From: Dipteris shenzhenensis
Lineage: Eukaryota; Polypodiophyta; Polypodiopsida; Gleicheniales
Reading direction: 5' to 3' (one strand)
NCBI GenBank assembly: GCA_047967505.1
Contig: CM106538.1
Length of the DNA: 64,000 nt
The notes beneath the pieces were generated by a model that was not told where the DNA came from, searched no databases, and saw nothing but the letters and a program-made list of their open reading frames with translations. The translations under genes were made by a program, and so were the position numbers. Below are positions 48,305-58,559 of this stretch, piece after piece. Position 1 is the stretch's first letter. Every line of letters begins with the position of its first letter.

Positions 48305-48366
48305 AGTGTGTGTATGTGTGTGTGTGAATGTGTATGTGTATGTGTATGGTGTGTATACACACGGTT

Positions 48367-48398
<32 letters not shown>

Positions 48399-48405
48399 TG
48401 TGTGC
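48305..48405. repeat. TG/GA-rich microsatellite between LINE-A copies 2 and 3
   Basis: GTGTGTATG, TATGTG, TGTG and (GA)n repeats fill the gap between the poly(A) of copy 2 and the start of copy 3. Confidence 0.9.
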
Positions 48406-48750
48406 ATCACATATTTGGGAAACTTTTTTGGTTATTTGGCAGATTTAGGACGTCTTTATCTCAATACTCACTCTTTTTCTCATGGGTGAGATATTGGGCT
48501 CTTTGGACAATCTGGGAAGAGCATAATCTGGCATACTTGGGCCGTCAGTTTCAAAAGTCATATGAATCTTTTAGAGCCTCATTGCGGCAATCTTTATATG
48601 ATGCCTGCCATGAGGGTGATATACATGCATCTTGCATTGAGCTTTTCTTTTTATGCTTCTGATCTGTGGAATACTCTCCATCTTGGAGACTTTCCCTCTT
48701 GTAAAGTTATGACAATATAAATACACTACACTGGATTTTACCAAAAAAAA
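48406..48750 (+). mobile_element. LINE-A copy 3, very short 3' fragment
   Basis: Starts CATCACATATTTGGGAAAC, equivalent to about 53943 in the full copy, and keeps only the last ~90 codons (FGKLFWLFGRFRTSLSQYS, RQSLYDACHEG) and the 3' UTR. It ends in A8 followed by GTGTGAGAGAGTGTGTGTC. Strong 5' truncation is typical of target-primed reverse transcription. Confidence 0.88.
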
Positions 48751-48782
48751 GTGTGAGAGAGTGTGTGTCAGAGAGAGAGAGT

Positions 48783-49236
48783 GCGGCCGCTGCAGTTCAG
48801 CCTCGCCAAGGAGCCCGTTCAGCCTCCCTCCCCGTCTGTACAGGTACACCTGTACGGACGCCGTACGCTTTCGTACGACCATACGGCCAACTAGGTGAGG
48901 TCTGGCTCACCCCTGCGCAGCTCCGAGCAGTCCCGTACTTGTTTTGCATCGCCATCGCTGTATCTTTTCCTTAGATTCTTCCGTACGTCCGTACAACCCC
49001 GTCCATTTCCGTACAGTCCAGTCTCTCAGTGCCCCGTCAGCATCCCAGTACAGTTTCAGTTCCTTCCGTACAGTTTCTTCCGTATACCCGTACAGTCCCG
49101 TTTTGCCCGTACAATCCCGTACCTTTTCCGTACAATTTTCAGTCGTGCTCCTGCATTTTTCCGTACAGTCCTTGTCTCGCTTGTTTAGATCCTATACCTT
49201 TTCGTACAATCCCTCTTGCCTTGTCGTATTCCAACC
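48783..49236 (+). promoter_or_regulatory. LINE-A 5' UTR with dense GTAC motifs
   Basis: GC-richer than its surroundings, with many CGTACAG/CGTACAA/GTACGG motifs (more than a dozen GTAC cores). The 5' region of copy 1 (39020-39165) has six diverged GTACAG/GTACAA copies at the same place. An internal promoter is expected here for a LINE. GTAC is the core bound by plant SBP-box (SPL) factors, which makes regulation by such factors a guess worth testing. Confidence 0.55.
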
Positions 49237-50380
49237 ATGGCTTCAGGTACGGATGTTTGTACATATGATCGAAAAGAAAGACCTGCAGAAGCTAAGCGCC
49301 GCCCTTCACAGCCTGCAACACAAGATGATGAACTTACTATGGAAGCTCAATACGTGTTTGATACACTTAAGGATGACTTTCAGCAGTCACGACAGGAATG
49401 GGGCAAACCAGTTCCAGAGGTCACATACAAATTGAAATTGCCATCCCTCGTGAATCCTCTCAGGAAGTTATCTCAAACTGCAATAATAATTTTCTTTCCA
49501 GGAAGAATCCCAGCAGCCAGTGATGTTGCACAGTGGATTAAGTCCATCCTTGGAGGATGCTTTGTAGAGGGAGTATATTTTGCATCTAAAGGCTTTTATG
49601 AGGTGCATTTATCAGATGCTTTGTGCAAGCAGAGGCTACTTGAGCTTTCTCCCCTCTTTTATGGGAAGCAGATGGTACATGCTATGCCCTGGTCCCCAAA
49701 CAAGGATTATCAAAGTCTTATACGACATCACTGTCCTGTATGGGTTGAGTTCCGGACTATATGCATGAAGAATTGCCAGGCCTGACTGCTTCTTTGGGAC
49801 AGGTCATTTGTCCTCCACGCCCTATGGGAAACCGTAACAGGTTCTGCATTCTCTGGGACACTGATACACCTACCCCTCCTTCTATTGCAGTAGAAGTTGA
49901 GGGAGTGCACTTGGGAAAAAAGTATTTTGAATTGAAATGGGGTGTATTTGCAGGAGCTTGTTTTGCCTGCCACAAGTTTGGACATCTAGCCTCTGAATGC
50001 CCAATGGTTCTGCATCAGCCCCCTCCCAATGCCTTGCCGCCCCAGATACGGGAAAAGAATGAGAATTCGCAGGCTAAGACAGCAAATAGAAATGGAGCAA
50101 AGAATGCCAAACCAATTAATCAGGTGCAATCACTTGCTGGAAAAGGAAAAGATAAAGAAAAAGAAAAGATGAAGGTATCTGTGGGAACTGATCGGGATGG
50201 TTTTCAACACCCTAAGAAGGTGGTTGTATTGAAGCAACGCCCCTTTCAATCTCGTCAATGGGATGCTTCTTCTCCCTCACCAGGACAGGCTTCTACTTCA
50301 GCTCCTGTCCTTCAAAATTGGGTGGGGGTTTTGAAGAAGGGCATCCCCATATGTGATTCTAAAGAAGGGGTATACCTCTT
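49237..50380 (+). pseudogene. LINE-A copy 4 ORF1 part: DUF4283-like fold and CCHC knuckle
   Basis: Start ATG 49237 (MASGTDVCTYDRKERP). FFPGRIPAASDVAQWI, GCFVEGVYFASKGFYEVHL, LFYGKQMVHAMPWSP and HCPVWVEF mark the RNA-binding fold (roughly residues 70-170). A one-base change near 49755 shifts the frame. The rest continues in the 49761-50969 frame with CFACHKFGHLASEC (C-x2-C-x4-H-x4-C, about 49964-50005), then a Lys-rich linker. No stop separates it from the endonuclease: ORF1 and ORF2 lie in one frame. Its role is to coat the LINE RNA for the retrotransposition complex. Confidence 0.85.
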
Positions 50381-53300
50381 TCATGATCAAACACTTAAGT
50401 GCTTTACATACAATGTACAGAGCCTCTGCAATGTTTCAAAGTGGAGGCTTTTATGGAATTATGTACATAAAATGCAGCCAGATATTGTTCCTTTGCAAGA
50501 GCATAATCAACACTCTAAGGCTGGTCATCATGATTATTTTGATGGTTATGACATATACTATGCTAGTACCACTACCTACTCAGGGGTATGCATAATGGTT
50601 AGACATGAGCTGGAGCCTCAGTTAGCCTTCAATGACAGCAGTGGCAGATGGATGGTCATACAATGTAATGTCAATGGTGATATTCTTGAGTTTGCATCAG
50701 TCTATGCCTCCCAGACCTCTGCCATCAGGGCTTCTTTATGGAATTCTTTAAGCAAATATCCATGGAGATCTAATGCATTCATCTGTGGAGATTTTAATAA
50801 TTCCCCTCTGCCAAGAGATAACACTACTTCCAGATCTCATATGCTATCATCGGAAAGGCAGAAATGGAATAGCATGCTTCTTTCTGTGCAGGCTGAAGAT
50901 TTATGGCTGCTTCTCCAAGGGTCAGTGCCTGGATATACTTTTCATCATAATGCACTTACTACATACTAGGCAAGGCTTGACAGATAATACTTCTTTTACC
51001 CACAACAATATGCAGATTTTAGCCCTCATCTCCTCATAGATTTCTCATTGGGCTTGTCAGATCATACCCCATTATGGATGAATCTGCACCTTGGTATGCC
51101 ACTGGATGATTTGCCACCTTTTTCCAGTCGATTATTACATGTTAATCAGGCTTATTTCCGACATCACTATTTCCAGCAAATGATCAGACTTGCAATTCAT
51201 CCCTTGCCTTTGCATGCCCAGGAGGACATGGATTATGCTTGGGACAGCTTTGTCTCTCGTATACAGAATGTCATTAGGGAGTATGGAAACTGGCATATGA
51301 CTAAATGGAGGAATGAGGTTAAATGGGCAAAAAGGACAGCACAACAATTGACTGAATTTTCACATTTAAGGCCTCTCTCTGAATCAGAAAATGATTCCCT
51401 TTCCCATGCTCGGATTAAATTGACTACTAATGATCAGAGGAAATTGCACAAATGGCAGATTAGAGCAAGAATGAAGCCCCTCACGGATAAGGGCTGCTCA
51501 TCAAAAGCCTTTTTCCAGGGCCTGCATGCTACTCGACAGAAAAACTCATGTCTAAGGGTAAGGAAGCTAGATGGCTCTTGAATGCACTCTTTCTCTGATC
51601 TCCGAGATGAATGCCAAAATTATTTTCAGAAATTGTTCTCTGCTCCTGGTTCCCCGTCAAATCAAATGACTCATGCGAGGACTGAATTCCTCCAATATGT
51701 TTCTGAAATAGTGGAAATGGATGATGCTCTTACCTTGGAGAGACCTTTTACTGATACAGAACTTGATAATGCATTGTTCCACCTCAGCAAATACAAGTCC
51801 CTTGGCTGGGATGGCCTTACGGTGGAATTTTATATTTCTTTTTCGGATGATTTGAAAGATGTCCTCTTGCAAATGATCAAAGTTGCCTGGCAAGCAAATC
51901 AGTTACCGCACTCTTGGAAGCATGGCATAGTCAAACTTGTGCCCAAAAAACACCTGTGTGACCATATGTCAGATTGGAGGCCTATTACTTTGATGCCTGT
52001 AGTTTACAAACTCATTGCCAAAATGATTGTGTATAGGCTTCACGGGATACTGAATGCGGGCCTTCATCCTCATCAGTATGGGTTTGTGCCGCCGTGAAGA
52101 CAAATCCATGACAATATCTCCAATGCATTGACTGCAATATGCTAAGTACTCGCATCAAGATGTGCTCATATTGCAGGTAGATATTGCTAAGGCATTTGAC
52201 ACTATTCAATGGGATTTTATCTTTCAAATCATGACAAAGTTGGGCTTTGGTCCAAAGATAGCAAATGCAGTTTACTGGCTTTATTCTGGCTCTACTTCTC
52301 AGCGCATTCTTGGGGGTCATCTATCCCGGTCATGGACATTGGGTAGATCAGTTAGACAAGGCTGCCCTCTTAGTGCTCTCTTCTATGCCATTGCGACCCA
52401 TCCCCTCTTAATGTATCTTGATCATCTTACAACCACAGGACAGATGACTGGTCTTAAAATCCCTGGGGCTGCATCTTTTTTGGCACAAGCATATGCTGAT
52501 GATTCCTTCTTTATGCCACAGAACTCTCCCCGGGAAGTTCACATGCTTATGACCACTCTATCATTGTATGGATTGGCAGCGGGATTGCATGTTAATTTTG
52601 ACAAATCTAAATTGCTTCCCCTGAAACAATGTGACTGGCATTCTATTCTCTGGCAAGGTCAGGTGGTGCATTCCAAAGATGTAGTCAGGCATTTGGGATA
52701 TCCTATAGGATGGCATATCACCAGGAAGCAGCAGTTAAAACGGATCTTCCAAAGACTTCAACATAAACTAGAATACTGGAAAATTTCTACTTGGCCACTT
52801 CATGCCAGGCTCAGAATAGTACAGTCCATTGTAATGTCCTATGTCCAGTTCTTTTTGCCGTTGCTGCATTGGTCCTCCAGAGATATTTCAGCCTTTATGT
52901 CTCAAGCTATGGAGATGTTATGGAGGACAAAAACTGCTGTGAAAGCATTGAGACTAATGAAGATGGAAATGGTGTGCTCTCCTAGGATGCATGGCACACT
53001 TAAAATCCTCAATATAAGATATCATGTACTTGCAAGGCAGGCGACTATGCTCCATACTTTTTTCCGCCAACAACAGCCATGGACTTGTATGATAGCATCC
53101 ATGTGTGTCAACATGAGGACTTCTGCATATGGACATTGGACTACTGATCATTGGGAGGTTGTTATTGGGAGATTTGTAGGGAAGATACCTAGCTGTCCTT
53201 TCTCTACTGCTCTGATACTTGATTGGAAACAAGTACTTTCTAAGATCAAATGGGCTCCTGATAATTGCTCGGCGACAAACTCAATGAGGAAAGAAAGTAT

Positions 53301-54033
53301 TCATTGGAGTGCCATCTTTGACATTCCACTTGCTTTACAGGAACCTGTTCGGGCATACAATCTCATGAAATTGGGAATCAGATATATACATGATGTGGTA
53401 GATAATCAGGGCTATGTTTTATCTTTTCCTCAAGCTACTGCTTCCTATGCATTGGGAATGCACCATAGGTCGATATGGAAGAAAATTGCTGATTTGTTAC
53501 ATCCTTTTCTACCGGTTCCCCCTGTGGCTGACACAGACAGGCTATTGGATTGGCAATTGCAACCCTCTGCTACATGCTCTCATCCTGTTTCCCTGCCTGC
53601 CTTGACCTCCATCAAAGCATACAGGCTTCTTCAGCCTGCTCCATGGATTCAGCAACATGCTAATACTCTGTGGCATATCAGGAAGCCCCTCTCATGGTGG
53701 CGGAAGAATCTCAGGATATTATGGAAGTGTAAAATGCCTTTGAAACAAAGACTTTTTCTTTGGAGATGCATGACAGGCACATTGTCAGTGGGAGTCACAC
53801 TTGCCAAACGTCGCATTGCACCTTCCACATGTTTAAGATGTCAGGCTCCTTCAGAGACTGTCCCTCATTTGCTTTGGCACTACCCGTGTTCTCGGAACCT
53901 CCTCGGGAGAATATCAGATCATCTTCGGCTCCGTTTCCCGAGTCACAATGTTGGGAAACATTTTTGGCTATTTGGCAGATTTATGAGGTCTATGTCTCAA
54001 TACTCACTATTTCTCTCTTGGGTGAGATATTAG
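50381..54033 (+). pseudogene. LINE-A copy 4 ORF2 part: endonuclease, RT, zf-RVT
   Basis: Endonuclease: FTYNVQSLCN (50403), PLQEHNQHS, EFASVYASQ, FICGDFNNSP (50780) and LSDHTPLWM (51055) keep the Asn, Glu, Asp and His positions expected of an AP-like nuclease that nicks the target. RT: WDGLTVEFY, DWRPITLMPV (51970), HQYGFVPP, DIAKAFDTIQWDF (52180), SVRQGCPLSALFYAI (52350), AYADDSFFMP (52490; catalytic YADD intact). A 623-codon frame (52162-54033) runs through the connection region to KMPLKQRLFLWRC and CLRCQAPSETVPHLLWHYP (53835-53890). Stops at 50967, 51579 and 52096 and one frameshift near 51040 are the main defects. Confidence 0.9.
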
Positions 54034-54286
54034 GCTCTTTGGACAATCTGGAGTGAGCATAATTTGGCATACTTGGGTCGGCAGATTCACAAGTCATATG
54101 AATCTTTCCGAGCCTCATTGCGGCAATCCTTATATGATGCCTGCCACGAGGGTGATATAGATGCTTCTTGCATAGAGCTTTTCTTTTTATGTTTCTGATC
54201 TTTGGGATACTCTCCATTTCTGGAGACTTCCCATCTTGTAAATTTATGAGCATATAAATACAGCACTGGATATTACTAAAAAAAAA

Positions 54287-54348
54287 GTATGTGTATGTGT
54301 ATGTGTGTGTGAATGTGTATGTGTATGTGTATGTGTATATACAAACAC
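54287..54348. repeat. (TATG/TG)n microsatellite between LINE-A copies 4 and 5
   Basis: GTATGTGTATGTGTATG and GTGTGAATGTG repeats, ending in ATACAAACACAGG. The next LINE starts at its ACAGGACAGATGACTGG, so CACAGG is shared at the join. Confidence 0.9.
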
Positions 54349-56196
54349 AGGACAGATGACTGGTCTTAAAATCCCTGGGGCTGCATCTTTTTTGGCACAA
54401 GCATATGCTGATGATTCCTTCTTTATGCCACAGACTTCTCCCCGAGAAGTTCACATGCTTATGACCACTCTTTCATTGTATGGTTTGGTAGCGGGATTGC
54501 ATGTCAATTTTGACAAATCTAAATTACTTCCCCTGAAACAATGTGACTGGCATTCTATTCTTTGGCCAGGCAGGTGGTGCATTCCAAAGATGTAGTCACG
54601 CATTTGGGATATCCTATAGGATGGCATATCACCAGGAAGCAACAGCTAAAATGGATCTTCCAAAGACTTCAACATAAACTGGAATACTGGAAAATTTCTA
54701 CTTGGCCTCTTCATGTCAGGCTCAGAATAGTACAGTCCATTGTAATGTCTTATGTCCAGTTCTATTTGCCTTTGCTGCATTGGTCCTCCAGGGATATTTC
54801 AGCCTTTATGTCTCAAGCTATGGAGCTGTTATGGAGGACAAAAACTGCTGTGAAAGCATTGAGACTGATGAAGATGGAAATGGTGTGCTCTCCTAGGATG
54901 CATGGTGGACTTAATGTCCTCAATTTAAGATATCATGTACTTGCAAGGAAGGCGACTATGCTCCATACTTTTTTCCGCCAACAGCAGCCATGGACTTGTA
55001 CGATACCATCCATGTGTGTCAACATGAGGACTTGTGCTTATGGTCATTGGACTACTGATCATTGGGAGGTTGTCATTGGGAGATTTGTAGGGAAGATACC
55101 TGGCTGTCCTTTCTCTACTGCTCTGATACTTGACTGGAAACAAGTACTTTCTAAGGTCGAATGGGCTCCTGATAATTGCTCGGGGACAAACTTGATGAGG
55201 AAAGAAAGTATTCATTGGAGTGCCATCTTTGACATTCCACTCGCTTTACAGGAACCTGTTCGGGCATACAATCTCATGAAATTGGGAATTAGATACATAC
55301 ATGATGTGGTAGATGATCAGGGCTATGTCTTATCTTTTCCTCGGGCCACTGCTTCCTATGCATTGGGAATGCACCATAGGTCTATATGGAAGAAAATTGC
55401 TGATTTGTTACATCCTTTTCTACCTATTGCTCCTGTGGCTGACACAGACAGGCTTATGGATTGGCAATTGCAGCCCTCTGCTACATGCACTCGTCTTGTT
55501 CCTCTTCCTGCCTTGACCTCCATCAAAGCCTACAAGCTTCTTCAGCCTGCTCCATGGATTCAGCAATATGCTAATTCTCTGTGGCATATAAGGAAGCCCC
55601 TCTCATGGTGGCGGAAAAATCTCTGGATATTATGGAAGTGTCAAATGCCATTGAAACAAAGACTTTTTCTTTGGAGATGTATGACAGGCACATTGTCAGT
55701 GGGAGTCACACTTGCCAAACGTCGCATTGCACCATCCACATGTTTAAGATGTCAGGCTCCTTCAGAGACTGTTCCTCATTTGCTTTGGCACTGCCCGTGT
55801 TCTAGGAACCTCCTCGGGAGAATTTCAGATCATCTTCGGCTCCGTTTCCTGAGTCATATTTGGGAAACATTTCTGGTTCTTTGGAAGATTTATGAGGTCT
55901 TTGTCTCAATACTCACTATTTCTGTCTTTGGTGAGATATTGGGCTCTTTGGACAATCTAGAGTGAGCATAATTTGGCATACTTGGGTCGGCAGATTCACA
56001 AGTCATATGAATCTTTCCGAGCCTCATTGCGCCAATCCTTATATGATGCCTGCCATGAGGGTGATATGGATGCTTCTTGCATAGAGCTTTTCTTTTTATG
56101 TTTCTGATCTTTGGGATACTCTCCATTTCGGGGACCTCCCATCATGTAAATTTATGAGCATATAAATATACTGCACTTGATATTACAAAAAAAAAA
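54349..56196 (+). mobile_element. LINE-A copy 5, 5'-truncated, nearly identical to copy 4
   Basis: Begins GACAGATGACTGGTCTTAAA in the RT domain just before YADD, corresponding to about 52440 in copy 4. It follows copy 4 closely to the 3' end with only occasional substitutions by eye. Open frames 54305-54595 and 54562-55965 (467 codons) are broken by one frameshift near 54570 (CCAGGCAGGTGG against CAAGGTCAGGTGG) and one near 55845. KKIADLLHPFLP, MPLKQRLFLWRC and ETVPHLLWHCPCS are conserved. It ends in A10 (56187-56196), then GTATATGTATGTG. Confidence 0.9.
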
Positions 56197-56334
56197 GTAT
56201 ATGTATGTGTATGTGTACATGTACATCTACATGTAGTATGTGTCTGCACTGTGTACTATATAGTCTATGTATGTGCACTATTTTTTGTATCTATATGTGC
56301 TTTTGTTTTTTTTATCATGTGCGTGCGTGCGCGC

Positions 56335-56370
<36 letters not shown>
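56197..56370. repeat. TATG/TG/CG-rich microsatellite region before LINE-A copy 6
   Basis: GTATATGTATGTG, ACATGTACATCTACATGTAG, and at 56320-56370 GCGTGCGTGCGCGC followed by about 17 TG. The last TG repeats run straight into LINE sequence. Confidence 0.88.
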
Positions 56371-58133
56371 CAAATGATTCTTTCTTTACCCCGAAAAATA
56401 CTCGGAGTGATCTCTCCTTGATTATGCAGGCTCTTTCCACATATGGCTTAGCTGTTGGTTTTCATGTGAATTTTCAGAAATCCAAGTTATTGCCATTGCA
56501 TGCTAAAGACTGGCATAGTCTTTTGTGGCCGGGGGAAATTGTTCCACCTTCTCAATTGATTCGACATCTTGGCTATCCTCTAGGTTGGGGACTCACTCAT
56601 TCTCAACAAATTGATTGGATGCTCACAAAGCTGAGGAAAAAACTTGAATATTGGAAGCTTGCAACTTGGCCATTACATGTTTGCTTGCGAATAACGCAAT
56701 CCATTTTGATAGCATACATACAATTCTATCTGCCCCTCATCATGTTTACTAAGGCAGATTTGGTTTCATTTGTCTGCTATCATGGAGATTTTTTGGTGTT
56801 CAAAAAAGGGCAAGAAAAGTCTCAGATTACTCTCTATGCATTGTCTCTGTTCTCCAAAGATGCACAGGGGTTTGAACATACTCAATATTCAAATGCATAT
56901 AGTTGCTCACAGGGGGAAAATGATGTTGCAATTTATGCAAGGGGATCAGCCTTGGGCTTTTACGATCCACTCTCTTTTGTTGCATATTGATACTTCTGCT
57001 TTTGGGCATTGGCAGCCCACACAGTGGGATTTTCTATTTGGCTCTATTCAAGGCAAGATCAAAGGCTGCCCTTTTGTGTCTCGTTTGCTTCTTGATTGGA
57101 AGCATATTTTATCCCACTTGGAATGGAATGGTAGGGATTCTTTGTTGGGAAATTCCTTGAGGGCTGAGAATATTTATTGGTCCAAAGTATTCCACCCTCC
57201 TTTGGCTATACAAGAACCTAGGCGTTCTTATTTTATATCTTTCAAAGGTATTGCTACTGTGGCGGATGTACTTCAGAATGATGGCACTCTTTTATCCTTT
57301 TCTATGGCTGCTAGCAAGTATGGTTTGGGAGCTCATTATCGTCCTTTATGGCACAAAGTTTCAGAAATGCTTCAACCTTTCTTGCTGGTACCTCGTTTGG
57401 AACTTCAAGATAGGCTTGAGGATTAGACTCTCCACTCTCCTTCTTCTTCAGCCCGTCCTTTGAAGCTATCACATATCACAGTGCCTTCTCTATATAAAGT
57501 GTTGTTACCTCCGCCTTGGGTTTCTGACAGAGCCAATTCTGTTTGGCATATGGATCGTCCATCAAAGTGGTGGAGAAAGCAGCTGCATCTCCTTTGGCAC
57601 TATAAAGTCCCTCTTCGGCAACAGCTTTTCCTCTGGCGAGTTCTACTTGGCATTTTCCCATCTGGGCAGTTACTTGCGCATAGACATATTGCCCCGGCTG
57701 TTTGCCACAGATGCCTACATTCTGCTGAATCTGTGCTTCACATTTTTTGGCACTATCTACATACTTGTGATTTCCTCGCTCTCATTCGTTAAGAGCTTCG
57801 AGCGAGATTTCCTACTGTTACTTTTGGCAGGTTCTTCTGGTTATTGGATTATGATATATTTTTTGTTTGGGCGCGCTACTAGGCACTTTGGACTCTATGG
57901 ATGGACAGAAATCATAGTCTTTGGTGATCCTACCTTTCCATCTTTCATTTTTTTCAAACGGTCTCTGCGGCAATCGTTTTATGATTGCTTTCAGACTCAT
58001 CTGATAGATCATGATGTATATATGGCTTATACAAAGATTTTCGATTGAGTAGTAGTTATTCCACTTTTGGAGTACCTATGAATGTAATTATTTCACTGTA
58101 ATAAAATATTTATTCTCACCCAAAAAAAAAAAA
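56371..58133 (+). mobile_element. LINE-A copy 6, 5'-truncated (subfamily of copy 1)
   Basis: Starts CAAATGATTCTTTCTTTACC, inside the AYADDSFF motif of RT (ANDSFFTP here), and reads on through FHVNFQKSKLLPLHAKDW, HLGYPLGWGLTHSQQIDW and WATWPLH-type text, then zf-RVT (KVPLRQQLFLWRV, CHRCLHSAESVLHIFWHY). Frames 56205-56990, 56770-57426 and 57460-57792 show a few frameshifts and a stop at 57424. It ends in A12 (58122-58133), directly followed by TG repeats. It resembles copy 1 more than copies 4 and 5. Confidence 0.88.
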
Positions 58134-58376
58134 TGTGTGTGTGTGTGTGTGTGTGCGCGCGCACTATGCACTTTACTCTGTGTGTATGTGTATGTGCATG
58201 CGTGTGCACGGTGTACCATAGTCTATGTATGTGCTATTTTTTACACGTGTATGTGTTTATGGTTCTTTTATCATGTGTATGTACTCAAATTCACTGTGTA
58301 CTATAGTCTATATGAGCATGTGTGATGTGTGCACGCAGCATATGTGTGAAGAGAGAGAGAGAGAGAGAGAGAGTTT
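58134..58376. repeat. (TG)n, TG-rich and (GA)n sequence after LINE-A copy 6
   Basis: About 12 TG, a GCGCGC step, TG-rich imperfect sequence, and (GA)12 at 58349-58373. Part of it (CTATAGTCTATGT...GTGCTATTTTTT...TGTATGTG...GTTCTTTTATCATGTG) repeats the stretch at 56255-56320, so this spacer was duplicated. Confidence 0.85.
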
Positions 58377-58524
58377 ATTAAAGTCTTTGGAAGACCGATG
58401 GGTCTGTGAGACTAATAGAAAACTGATACAACAAGGAGAAAGGGTGGAGCTACTAAATGAGCATCATCACCCATGCTGAATGCTAAGTGCTAAGTAGTAC
58501 ATAGTCATATCATCAGTATTGGCA

Positions 58525-58552
58525 TCATCGTCATCATCATCATCATCATCGA
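58525..58552 (-). repeat. (GAT)n tract at the presumed 3' end of the minus LINE-C copy
   Basis: On the minus strand GATGATGATGATGATGATGA follows the end of the LINE-C C-terminal region. Some non-LTR families end in short tandem repeats instead of poly(A), so this may be the LINE tail. Confidence 0.45.
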
Positions 58553-58559
58553 GTCAATC

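Larger units (their letters stand above)
48783..54286 (+). mobile_element. LINE-A copy 4, full length
   Basis: The best-preserved LINE here: GTAC-rich 5' UTR, ORF1 with DUF4283-like fold and zinc knuckle, endonuclease, reverse transcriptase and C-terminal zf-RVT, then a short 3' UTR and A9 (54278-54286) followed by GTATGTGTATG repeats. It starts in a GA/TG tract right after copy 3. It carries only a handful of stops or frame breaks (about 49755, 50967, 51044, 51579, 52096, 54031), so it is relatively young but not intact. Confidence 0.9.
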
